Source: Polaribacter batillariae
GTDB taxonomy: Bacteria; Bacteroidota; Bacteroidia; Flavobacteriales; Flavobacteriaceae
NCBI RefSeq assembly: GCF_017498485.1
Contig: NZ_CP071795.1
Coordinates: 62,001-126,000 of the forward strand
Length of the DNA stretch: 64,000 nt
Direction of reading: 5' to 3'
Part shown: in pieces, positions 20,249 to 27,452 of the stretch
Layout: each line of letters begins with the position of its first letter
Numbering within the stretch: position 1 is the stretch's first letter
Translations under genes and position numbers: made by a program
Notes under the pieces: model-generated
The model's input: the letters and a program-made list of their open reading frames with translations, nothing else
Database searches by the model: none
Told to the model about the DNA's origin: nothing

Positions 20249-20743
20249 CTATGGGTTTAGAATGTTTTTTAATTTTTCCTTTGCTCTGTTCATTTTCACT
20301 CTTGCATTTACACTAGAAATACCTAATGTTTCCGAAATTTCTTTATAAGGTTTGTCTTCTAAATATAAGAAAATAAGTGCCTTATCAATATCATTTAATT
20401 GACGAACCGCTTTGTAAAGAGCCTTTAATTGTACTTCTTCAGTATCATCGTAATCTGTAGTTTTAATCTTGTAAGCAAAATCAGTTATATCTTGTGTTTT
20501 TACATTTCGTGTAGATTTTCTATATAACGAAATGGCTGTATTTAATGCTACTCTATACATCCATGTACTAAATTTAGAATCTCCCCTAAATTTGGGGTAA
20601 TTTTTCCAAACCTGTATGGTTATCTCTTGAAACAAATCGTTATGATCGCTTTGATTTGTAGTATAAATTCTACAAATTTTATGCGCAATGTTCTGATTTT
20701 TTTCAAAATCCGCTAAAAAATTCTTTTCTAAATTTTTTTGCAC
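20249..20743 (-). CDS. ECF-type RNA polymerase sigma factor
   Basis: The 164-residue protein has sigma region 2 (HNDLFQEITIQVWKNYPKFRGDSKFSTWMYRVA) and region 4 (LEDKPYKEISETLGISSVNARVKMNRAKEKL) with nothing between but a short linker, the standard ECF layout. It heads a run with the four-span membrane protein and the small barrel protein. It is transcribed away from the CarH-like regulator, with which it shares a 118-bp spacer. Its own promoter is probably at 20776-20783. Confidence 0.93.
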   Translation of the reverse strand: MQKNLEKNFLADFEKNQNIAHKICRIYTTNQSDHNDLFQEITIQVWKNYPKFRGDSKFSTWMYRVALNTAISLYRKSTRNVKTQDITDFAYKIKTTDYDDTEEVQLKALYKAVRQLNDIDKALIFLYLEDKPYKEISETLGISSVNARVKMNRAKEKLKNILNP

Positions 20744-20775
20744 TTTTTCGATTGATTGTTATTTAATAAGTAGCT

Positions 20776-20783
20776 CAAAAGTA
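20776..20783 (-). promoter_or_regulatory. Putative -7 promoter element of the ECF sigma operon
   Basis: The minus strand reads TACTTTTG, matching TAnnTTTG, and lies 32 nt upstream of the sigma factor start. Confidence 0.5.
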
Positions 20784-20832
20784 AAAAATGTTACAATTAT
20801 GCAAAAAAATATTTTTTTGAAGTAAATTTTTC

Positions 20833-20847
20833 TACATTTGTTCAAAC
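20833..20847 (+). promoter_or_regulatory. Promoter/operator of the CarH-like regulator gene
   Basis: TACATTTG (20833-20840) matches the -7 consensus and runs into TTGTTCAAACA, an imperfect inverted repeat. The same block, TANATTTGTTNAAACA, recurs before crtI at 21795-21809. An overlapping operator and -7 box fits repression by the regulator itself. Confidence 0.5.
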
Positions 20848-20861
20848 ATAATTTAATTATA

Positions 20862-21755
20862 TTGAACAATATTAAGCAAGATTTTACGATTAAAGACCTT
20901 GAAAATATTTCAGGAATTAAGGCTCATACAATACGTATATGGGAAAAGCGGTATAATTTATTAGAGCCACAAAGAACAGATACCAACATTCGTTATTACT
21001 CTCATAGCAATTTACAAAAACTTTTAAATGTTGTTTTGTTAAATAAAAACAACTACAAAGTGTCTAAAATTGCTAAAATGAATGACGAGGAAATAAAATT
21101 ACAGGCAAGAGAGTTGGCATTTTCTTCTGCTATTGAAGACGAAGCTATAAATTCTTTAAAATTATCGATGCTACAATTCGATAAAGCTTTGTTTAACAAT
21201 ACATACGACCAATTGTTACATAAAAAAACCTTTCGAGAAATTTTTAAAGATGTTTTTATCCCTTTTTTAAACCATATTGGTTTGTTATGGCAAACAGACA
21301 CTGTTTTACCAGCTCACGAACATTTTATTTCTAACTTAATTGCTCAAAAAATACATATAAATACAGAAAAATTACAATACAGTATTCCTAAGTCAAATAA
21401 TACTTATGTATTGTTTTTGCCAGAAAACGAAATTCACGAATTAGGTTTGTTATATTTAAATTACGAGCTTGTTTTAAGAGGAAATCATACCATTTATTTA
21501 GGGCAAAGTTTGCCTTTAGACAATTTGCATCACTTTTTCGATAACGATAGAAAAATATGTTTTGTAACCTCTTTAACAGTACAACCTTTAGACGATAAAT
21601 TAGACACTTATTTTAAAGAAATAGAAAAGGTTTTAAACGACAAAAAGCATCAATTTATTGCCATTGGCCATAAAACTTCAAAACTCGAAAAAAATAATTA
21701 CAATTTTAACTTGTCTTTTTACAACTCTGTAAAAGATGTGTTAAAAGTCTTATAA
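20862..21755 (+). CDS. CarH-like MerR regulator with a predicted B12-binding photoreceptor domain
   Basis: The protein has a MerR winged helix at residues 8-75 (FTIKDLENISGIKAHTIRIWEKRY). A helical-bundle domain follows with W143, nine residues, then E153-H154, matching the W-x9-EH adenosyl-capping motif of CarH. A cobalamin-binding Rossmann domain carries E190-x-H192-x-x-G195, the lower-ligand histidine motif. CarH proteins bind adenosylcobalamin and repress carotenoid genes in the dark, and light releases them. Position 144 is Gln, where Thermus CarH has the His that ligates cobalt after photolysis. The start is a TTG at 20862; an earlier TTG at 20838 overlaps the promoter. It directly precedes crtI. 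Confidence 0.85.
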   Translation: MNNIKQDFTIKDLENISGIKAHTIRIWEKRYNLLEPQRTDTNIRYYSHSNLQKLLNVVLLNKNNYKVSKIAKMNDEEIKLQARELAFSSAIEDEAINSLKLSMLQFDKALFNNTYDQLLHKKTFREIFKDVFIPFLNHIGLLWQTDTVLPAHEHFISNLIAQKIHINTEKLQYSIPKSNNTYVLFLPENEIHELGLLYLNYELVLRGNHTIYLGQSLPLDNLHHFFDNDRKICFVTSLTVQPLDDKLDTYFKEIEKVLNDKKHQFIAIGHKTSKLEKNNYNFNLSFYNSVKDVLKVL

Positions 21756-21794
21756 ATTTCATTTACTAAATTTAAAAAATGTTTAATAATTTTA

Positions 21795-21811
21795 TATATT
21801 TGTTAAACAAA
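21795..21811 (+). promoter_or_regulatory. Promoter/operator of the crtIBZ operon
   Basis: TATATTTG (21795-21802) is a -7 match that overlaps the perfect 6-1-6 inverted repeat TTTGTT-A-AACAAA (21799-21811). A further TGTTTAA half-site at 21780-21786 faces TTAAACA at 21803-21809. It resembles the block before the regulator gene. Confidence 0.55.
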
Positions 21812-21818
21812 AATACAT

Positions 21819-23285
21819 ATGGATAGAAAAATACACATTATTGGTTCTGGTTTTTCTGCTTTGGCAGCCTCTTGCTATATGGCAAAAGAAGGTTATAAAG
21901 TTACGGTTCTAGAGAAAAATAATACTTTAGGAGGAAGAGCAAGACAATATAAAAAAGACGGTTTTACATTCGATTTGGGGCCATCTTGGTATTGGATGCC
22001 AGATGTTTTTGAACGTTTTTTTGCAGATTTTGGTAAAAAACCATCCGATTATTATACGTTAGATAAATTAAATCCGGGCTACGAAGTTTATTTTGGAGAA
22101 AATTCATCTTTAAAAATATCAGAAAATTTAGACGATATTTATAAAATGTTCGAACAAGAAGAAAAAGGAAGTGCAAAACACTTACAAACTTTTTTAGACT
22201 CTGCAAAAGCAAATTACGAAACCGCTATTTTAGATTTGGTTTACAAACCTGGTGTTTCGCCCTTAGAATTGGTAAATACCACAACAATTGCAAGAGTAAC
22301 TCAGTTTTTTTCGACCATTAGAAAACAAGTTAGAAAAAACATTAAGAGCCCTAAATTAATTCAAATTTTAGAATTTCCAGTATTATTTTTAGGTGCAAAA
22401 CCCAACAATACTCCAGCATTTTATAATTTTATGAATTATGCCGATTTTGGTTTAGGAACCTGGCATCCAAGAGGAGGTATGTATAAAGTTATCGAAGCAA
22501 TGGTTTCGTTAGCGACTTCTTTGGGCGTAAATTTTAAAGTAAATGCCAATGTTAAAAAAATAATTACCAACAAAAATAAAACCGTTTCAGGATTATTAGT
22601 AAATGGTCAAGAAATAAAAACAAATTTGGTTTTAAGTGGGGCAGATTATCATCATACAGAAACCTTGTTAGACGAGAGTTTAAGACAATATTCGGCATCA
22701 TATTGGAGCAAAAAAACCTTTGCGCCCTCCTCTTTATTATTTTATGTGGGTTTTGATAAGAAAATAGAAAATGTAAGTCATCATACTTTATTTTTCGATT
22801 CAGATTTCGATGCACATGCAAAAGAAATTTACGACAATCCTAAATGGCCAACAGACCCACTTTTTTATGCGAATTTTACATCTATAACAGACAAGACTTC
22901 TGCGCCACAAGGTAAAGAAGCCGGGTTTTTCTTAATACCAATTGCACCAGGAATAGAAGATACAGAAGAGTTAAGAGAAGCCTATTTTCATAAAATTTTA
23001 GATCGATTCGAGAAATTAACAAACCAAGAAGTAAAAAAATACGTTATATTTAAAAAGTCTTTCTGTGTAAAAGATTTCGAACAAGAATATAACTCTTATA
23101 AAGGCAATGCATATGGTATGGCAAACACGTTATTGCAAACAGCTTTTTTAAGACCAAAAATTAAAAGTAGTAAAGTAAATAATTTGTATTTTACGGGTCA
23201 GTTGACAGTTCCAGGACCAGGAGTACCACCAGCATTAATTTCTGGGAAAATAGCGTCAGAATTAATTATAAAAAAACAACATTAA
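21819..23285 (+). CDS. crtI: Phytoene desaturase
   Basis: CrtI is an FAD enzyme that desaturates phytoene to lycopene. The 488-residue protein has the N-terminal dinucleotide-binding motif IIGSGFSALAASCYMAKEGYKV with the GGRARQY extension, and the C-terminal family signature GQLTVPGPGVPPALISG near residue 465. It is the first gene of a tight operon (2 nt to crtB, 1 nt to crtZ) behind a promoter with a likely CarH-type operator. Carotenoid production in flavobacteria gives yellow pigments. Confidence 0.96.
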   Translation: MDRKIHIIGSGFSALAASCYMAKEGYKVTVLEKNNTLGGRARQYKKDGFTFDLGPSWYWMPDVFERFFADFGKKPSDYYTLDKLNPGYEVYFGENSSLKISENLDDIYKMFEQEEKGSAKHLQTFLDSAKANYETAILDLVYKPGVSPLELVNTTTIARVTQFFSTIRKQVRKNIKSPKLIQILEFPVLFLGAKPNNTPAFYNFMNYADFGLGTWHPRGGMYKVIEAMVSLATSLGVNFKVNANVKKIITNKNKTVSGLLVNGQEIKTNLVLSGADYHHTETLLDESLRQYSASYWSKKTFAPSSLLFYVGFDKKIENVSHHTLFFDSDFDAHAKEIYDNPKWPTDPLFYANFTSITDKTSAPQGKEAGFFLIPIAPGIEDTEELREAYFHKILDRFEKLTNQEVKKYVIFKKSFCVKDFEQEYNSYKGNAYGMANTLLQTAFLRPKIKSSKVNNLYFTGQLTVPGPGVPPALISGKIASELIIKKQH

Positions 23286-23287
23286 CT

Positions 23288-24130
23288 ATGAAAGAATTAT
23301 TTGATACGGTTTCGAACGACTGTAGCAAGCTTGTTACAAAAAAATACAGTACTTCTTTTTCTTTGGCAGTAAATATGTTGTCTCCAAAAATTAGAACAGA
23401 CATCTATAATATATATGGTTTTGTTCGTTTCGCTGACGAAATTGTAGATACTTTTCACGACTATAATAAAGAAGAATTAATGGCGCATTTCGAGCGTGAT
23501 TATTATTTGGCAAAAGAACAAGGAATTAGTTTAAACCCTATCTTAAACTCTTTTCAGCAAACAGTAAAAAGATACCATATTCCAGATCATATGGTGCAAG
23601 CTTTTTTATCGAGTATGAAAGCCGATTTACATAAAACAGCATACCAAACAAAAGAAGAATACGATGCCTACATTTACGGGTCTGCAGACGTTGTTGGTTT
23701 AATGTGCCTAAAAGTTTTTGTAAATGGAGACGAAACACAATTTAACGAATTAAAAGATGCAGCAATGCGTTTAGGTTCCGCATTTCAAAAAGTAAATTTT
23801 TTAAGAGATTTAAAAGACGATTTCGAAATATTAAACCGTTCTTATTTCCCAAATATCGATTTAGGAAAATTAGACCAAGCCTCAAAACAACAAATTATAA
23901 GCGAAATTGAAGCCGATTTCGATTATGCTTTTAAAAACGGAATTCTAAAATTACCAGTAGAAGCAAAATTCGGAGTATATATGGCCTATAGATATTACAG
24001 AAGACTGTTAAAAAAGTTAAATAACGTACCTTTAGAGAAAATTATGGACACCAGAATTCGAATTTCAGACCCCATGAAAATAAATTTGCTCGCAAGAAGT
24101 TATGTAAAATATAAATTAAATATGATTTAA
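23288..24130 (+). CDS. crtB: Phytoene synthase
   Basis: CrtB joins two geranylgeranyl diphosphates into phytoene. The 280-residue protein has both aspartate-rich magnesium motifs of the squalene/phytoene synthase family: DEIVD (near residue 46) and RDLKDDFE with the following RSYFP (near residues 177-192). No geranylgeranyl diphosphate synthase gene lies in the window, so the substrate must come from elsewhere. It is the middle gene of the crt operon. Confidence 0.95.
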   Translation: MKELFDTVSNDCSKLVTKKYSTSFSLAVNMLSPKIRTDIYNIYGFVRFADEIVDTFHDYNKEELMAHFERDYYLAKEQGISLNPILNSFQQTVKRYHIPDHMVQAFLSSMKADLHKTAYQTKEEYDAYIYGSADVVGLMCLKVFVNGDETQFNELKDAAMRLGSAFQKVNFLRDLKDDFEILNRSYFPNIDLGKLDQASKQQIISEIEADFDYAFKNGILKLPVEAKFGVYMAYRYYRRLLKKLNNVPLEKIMDTRIRISDPMKINLLARSYVKYKLNMI

Positions 24131-24131
24131 G

Positions 24132-24584
24132 ATGATTTACGCTTTAATAACATTAGCCGTTTTCTTAGTAATGGAATGTGTAACTTGGCTTACACACAAG
24201 TACGTAATGCATGGTTTCGGGTGGTATTTGCACGAAGACCATCACGAGCCAGGTTACCCACATGCATTCGAAAAAAACGATGCATTTTTTATAGTTTTTG
24301 CCCTACCAAGCATGGCCTTATTTTACTTTGGAACTTATACAGAACATACCTATTTATTTTTTATTGGCTTAGGTATTTTATGTTACGGAATCGCGTATTT
24401 CTTAGTACACGATGTATTAATACACCAACGTTTTAAATGGTTTAAAAACACAAATAATAGGTACTTAAAAGCATTAAGAAAAGCACATAAAGTGCACCAT
24501 AAAAACATGGGAAAAGAAGGTAGCCAATGCTTTGGAATGCTATTTGTACCACTTAAATACTTTAAAGAACAAAACCTGTTGTAA
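24132..24584 (+). CDS. crtZ: CrtZ-type beta-carotene hydroxylase
   Basis: The 150-residue membrane di-iron hydroxylase has the histidine clusters HKYVMH, HEDHH, HDVLIH and HKVHH in the CrtZ order, with hydrophobic helices between them. It would add the 3 and 3' hydroxyls of zeaxanthin to beta-carotene. That needs lycopene cyclase, which is not in the window. The next sequence is an interspersed repeat and an IS element. An out-of-frame ORF at 24176 is a shadow. Confidence 0.93.
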   Translation: MIYALITLAVFLVMECVTWLTHKYVMHGFGWYLHEDHHEPGYPHAFEKNDAFFIVFALPSMALFYFGTYTEHTYLFFIGLGILCYGIAYFLVHDVLIHQRFKWFKNTNNRYLKALRKAHKVHHKNMGKEGSQCFGMLFVPLKYFKEQNLL

Positions 24585-24591
24585 CATTTTT

Positions 24592-24689
24592 TTGGGCGTT
24601 TTAACGGGCTTTCCGCACTCGCTTTTTATTGCCTTTAAGGGCAATAAAAGAGCTCAAACAAATGCTTCAATCCCTAACGCACTTACTTG
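24592..24689. repeat. Interspersed palindromic repeat, copy B
   Basis: This is the reverse complement of copy A at 9421-9526 with few differences, including the core hairpin ATTGCC/GGCAAT. It follows crtZ directly and may act as its terminator. The IS element starts 5 bases after it. Confidence 0.85.
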
Positions 24690-24744
24690 GAGGCTGTTTT
24701 GACCCCTATAAAACAAGAGTAATCTTTTAAATTTCGATTATTAA

Positions 24745-25590
24745 TTAAGCTGTTAATTTATTTCTTCTAATAAGGTGTTTATCTTGACTCCATTTTTCCA
24801 TTGGAGTTATTCGTCCTAATAGACCATGGATCCTTCTATTATTGTAAAATTTCACGTAGCGTTTTAGTATTTGCTCTATTTCTCCAAAATATTGATAATC
24901 GAACCTTTTGAATACTTCTTTTTTTAATATTCCGTGGTATGCTTCAATATGTGCATTCTCTTCTGGAGTCGCAATGTGTGTAAATTCTTGTTGTACTCCG
25001 ATTAATCCTAAATATTCACGCACTTTTTTTGCTATAAATTGACTGCCATTATCACTCCTAATAACTACATTATTGGGATAATCACAATCTTCAAACAATG
25101 CAGATAATAGCGCTATTACGTGATTTTGTTTGATATTAAAGGAAAAATAGTCTTTCAATATTCTACGTGTGTGAACGTCAATAACCGAGAGTAAATAAGC
25201 GTTTTTACCTACACTTGGTATCCAAACCATCTTTATATCCATCTCTAAACACTCCAAAGGTCTAGAAGTATAAACCTTTCTAAACTTTACAAATTTACGT
25301 CCAGAACCACTTCTATCTATCCTATTGTCAAGCTTCAACAGACCTTCTTCCTTCATAATTCTATATAGCTTTTTATGGTTTATAGTATAGCCGTCTCTAT
25401 TTAAATAACTGGTCATTAATCTATAGCCACAATCTATAAATTCATCCTTTAAAACCTCTTTAATAGCTGCAACTACGTCATCCTGCAATACCAGGCCTTT
25501 AGTCTTGTGAAAGGTCTCTTTAGTTGGCTTATTTCCTTTTTTACCACCACTAGGCTTTCTATAATAGCTACTTGACACAATACCTACCAT
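24745..25590 (-). CDS. IS3-family transposase OrfB (DDE integrase)
   Basis: The 281-residue ORF contains an HTH_21-like segment and an rve integrase core with the catalytic acids in LEMDIKMVW, IRSDNGSQF and EENAHIEAYHGILKKE. Its frame stays open upstream of the ATG to the A9 run shared with OrfA at 25671-25680. The active product is therefore probably an OrfAB fusion made by -1 frameshifting, as is known for IS3 elements. Confidence 0.92.
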   Translation of the reverse strand: MVGIVSSSYYRKPSGGKKGNKPTKETFHKTKGLVLQDDVVAAIKEVLKDEFIDCGYRLMTSYLNRDGYTINHKKLYRIMKEEGLLKLDNRIDRSGSGRKFVKFRKVYTSRPLECLEMDIKMVWIPSVGKNAYLLSVIDVHTRRILKDYFSFNIKQNHVIALLSALFEDCDYPNNVVIRSDNGSQFIAKKVREYLGLIGVQQEFTHIATPEENAHIEAYHGILKKEVFKRFDYQYFGEIEQILKRYVKFYNNRRIHGLLGRITPMEKWSQDKHLIRRNKLTA

Positions 25591-25640
25591 TTTGATAATC
25601 TTACTCTTGCTAATTTTATGTTTTTTATATATAGCGTCTA

Positions 25641-25952
25641 CTAGATCTTTCTTGGATCGGACGTTCCAAACTTTTTTTTTAAAAGTTCTCGTTGCACTTC
25701 AAGTTCTATTTCTCTATCGCTTAGTAATTTTCTTAAAACACGATTTTCTTGTTCGGCTTCTTTAAGTTCTTTGCTTTTAGTGTCATAGGTAACTTTTAAA
25801 CCAGCTTCACCTTTGTGCTCAAACTTTTTCCGCCAACTGTAGAAAGTACCTGTGCTTACACTGTATTTTCGGCAGGCTTCAACAATGCCGATTTCTTCTG
25901 AAACTGATAGTATTTCTAACTTCTGTGCTAATGTCCATTTCTTGTATTTCAT
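25641..25952 (-). CDS. IS3-family transposase OrfA (helix-turn-helix protein)
   Basis: The 103-residue protein has an N-terminal helix-turn-helix (WTLAQKLEILSVSEEIGIVEACRKYSVSTGTFYSWRKKF) followed by a coiled-coil leucine zipper (ENRVLRKLLSDREIELEVQRELL), the normal OrfA layout. Near its 3' end the minus strand has nine A then G (25671-25680), where a -1 slip would enter the OrfB frame. Confidence 0.9.
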   Translation of the reverse strand: MKYKKWTLAQKLEILSVSEEIGIVEACRKYSVSTGTFYSWRKKFEHKGEAGLKVTYDTKSKELKEAEQENRVLRKLLSDREIELEVQRELLKKKFGTSDPRKI

Positions 25953-26096
25953 ATCTCAAATATATTTATTTGAAATTTAAAATATCACTCCGAATTAATA
26001 AGGGGCTAAAGTAGAGGCCAGTTGCTTTTCAAAAAAGAATTTTAAACCATTTCGATTAAAAATTAATCAATTTCATACTAAAATTTATACCCGTTA

Positions 26097-26152
26097 TTAT
26101 TTGAAATTACTGGAAAAAAAAATTGATGATTTATTATAATAATTTCAAATGA
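26097..26152. terminator. Inverted repeat downstream of argH
   Basis: ATTATTTGAAATTA and TAATTTCAAATGAT pair over 14 positions with one mismatch, just 10 nt past the argH stop codon. It may end transcription of the arg cluster, though it lacks a long T run. Confidence 0.45.
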
Positions 26153-26161
26153 TAAATAGTA

Positions 26162-27436
26162 CTACTTCATATATTTCTCTCTAATTTTATCTAAACTTAA
26201 ATTATGAATACTGCCTACATGAGAATGTTGTTTTCCTAAATCTGGTTTGTAAGTTCCTGCCTGTACTTGGCCACCAATTTGTTGATAAGCTTCTCTAAAA
26301 CTCATGCCATCAACCACCAAATTATTTATAGAGTCTACCGTAAATAAATACTGATATTTCTCGTCATTCAAATCGATATCTTTTACAATAACTTGCTGTA
26401 TGGCATAATTAAAAATGTCTAAAATATCTTTTACGTCTTCAAAAGCATTAATAATGTTTTCTTTCAATAATTGAAAATCTCTGTGATAACCTGTTGGCAA
26501 ATTGTTGGTAATTAGCACCATTTCTGTATGCAAAGCCTGAATTTTATTGCATTTTCCACGAATCAATTCAAACACATCAGGATTTTTCTTGTGAGGCATA
26601 ATGCTACTTCCAGTAGTCAATTCATCAGGAAACGTGATAAATCCAAAATTCTGACTCATATACAAACAAACATCCATTGCAAAACGAGCCATGGTATTAC
26701 ACAATCCGCCCAAAACAGAAGCAATAGAACGTTCGCTTTTTCCTCTGCTTAATTGAGCAGCCACTACGTTGTATTTTAAGGTTGCAAAATCCAATTCTTT
26801 GGTGGTTAATTCTCTGTCAATAGGAAAGGAGCTACCATAACCAGCAGCAGAACCTAAAGGATTTTGATCTACCACTTTAGCAACTGCGTTTAGCATATAC
26901 ACATCGTCGATTAACAATTCTGCATAGGCAGAAAACCACAATCCGAATGATGATGGCATAGCCACTTGTAAATGTGTATAACCTGGTAAAAGACTGTCTT
27001 TATGCGTTTCTGCAAGATTTAATAAGGTATCAAACAATGTTTTTACTTTGTCATTTACAATGGTTAAATTTTCTTTATAATACAACTGTAAAGCCACTAA
27101 AACTTGATCGTTTCTAGAACGTGCAGTATGAATTTTTTTACCAACCTCACCTAATTTGTTGGTCAATTCCCACTCAATTTTAGAATGTACATCTTCAAAA
27201 GATTCTTCAATTACAAAGGTTTCGTTTTCGATATCTGTGGCTAATTCTTGCAATCCTTTCTTTAAGTCGGTTAATTCATCAGCAGTAATAATTCCAATAG
27301 ATGCTAACATTGTAGCGTGCGCTAACGAAGCTTGTACATCATATTTTGCAATATATATGTCAATTTCTCTATCATTACCCACTGTAAAAAGTTCTATTTT
27401 TTTATCTATTGAAAATCCTTTATCCCAAAGTTTCAT
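26162..27436 (-). CDS. argH: Argininosuccinate lyase
   Basis: ArgH splits argininosuccinate into arginine and fumarate, the last step of the pathway. The 424-residue protein has the superfamily signature TTGSSIMPHKKNPD (near residue 270) and the N-terminal VHSKIEWELTNKLGEVGKKIHTARSRND region with the HTARSRND core. It is on the same strand as the other arg genes but separated from argE by a 1.9-kb repeat array. The C-terminus is about 30 residues shorter than the E. coli enzyme's, which is common in this phylum as far as I know. Confidence 0.95.
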   Translation of the reverse strand: MKLWDKGFSIDKKIELFTVGNDREIDIYIAKYDVQASLAHATMLASIGIITADELTDLKKGLQELATDIENETFVIEESFEDVHSKIEWELTNKLGEVGKKIHTARSRNDQVLVALQLYYKENLTIVNDKVKTLFDTLLNLAETHKDSLLPGYTHLQVAMPSSFGLWFSAYAELLIDDVYMLNAVAKVVDQNPLGSAAGYGSSFPIDRELTTKELDFATLKYNVVAAQLSRGKSERSIASVLGGLCNTMARFAMDVCLYMSQNFGFITFPDELTTGSSIMPHKKNPDVFELIRGKCNKIQALHTEMVLITNNLPTGYHRDFQLLKENIINAFEDVKDILDIFNYAIQQVIVKDIDLNDEKYQYLFTVDSINNLVVDGMSFREAYQQIGGQVQAGTYKPDLGKQHSHVGSIHNLSLDKIREKYMK

Positions 27437-27452
27437 ATTTTTATTATTTTAG

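Larger units (their letters stand above)
24695..26013 (-). mobile_element. IS3-family insertion sequence, 1319 bp, with 5-bp target duplication
   Basis: Two overlapping-function ORFs (OrfA and OrfB) read on the minus strand. The ends are imperfect inverted repeats: TGTTTTGACCCCT at the left and, read inwards, TACTTTAGCCCCT at the right (9 of 13 positions equal). The direct repeat GAGGC flanks both sides (24690-24694 and 26014-26018). This fits a recent insertion between crtZ and argH. I chose the exact ends from the repeats by eye. Confidence 0.8.

Noticed and set aside
20838..20861. Earlier TTG start for the CarH-like regulator
   Set aside because: It overlaps the -7 promoter element TACATTTG, and the residues before the MerR domain would be untypical. 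TTG at 20862 is preferred.
24176..24436. Plus-strand ORF of 86 residues within crtZ
   Set aside because: It is an out-of-frame shadow of the hydroxylase gene, whose histidine motifs are intact in the other frame.
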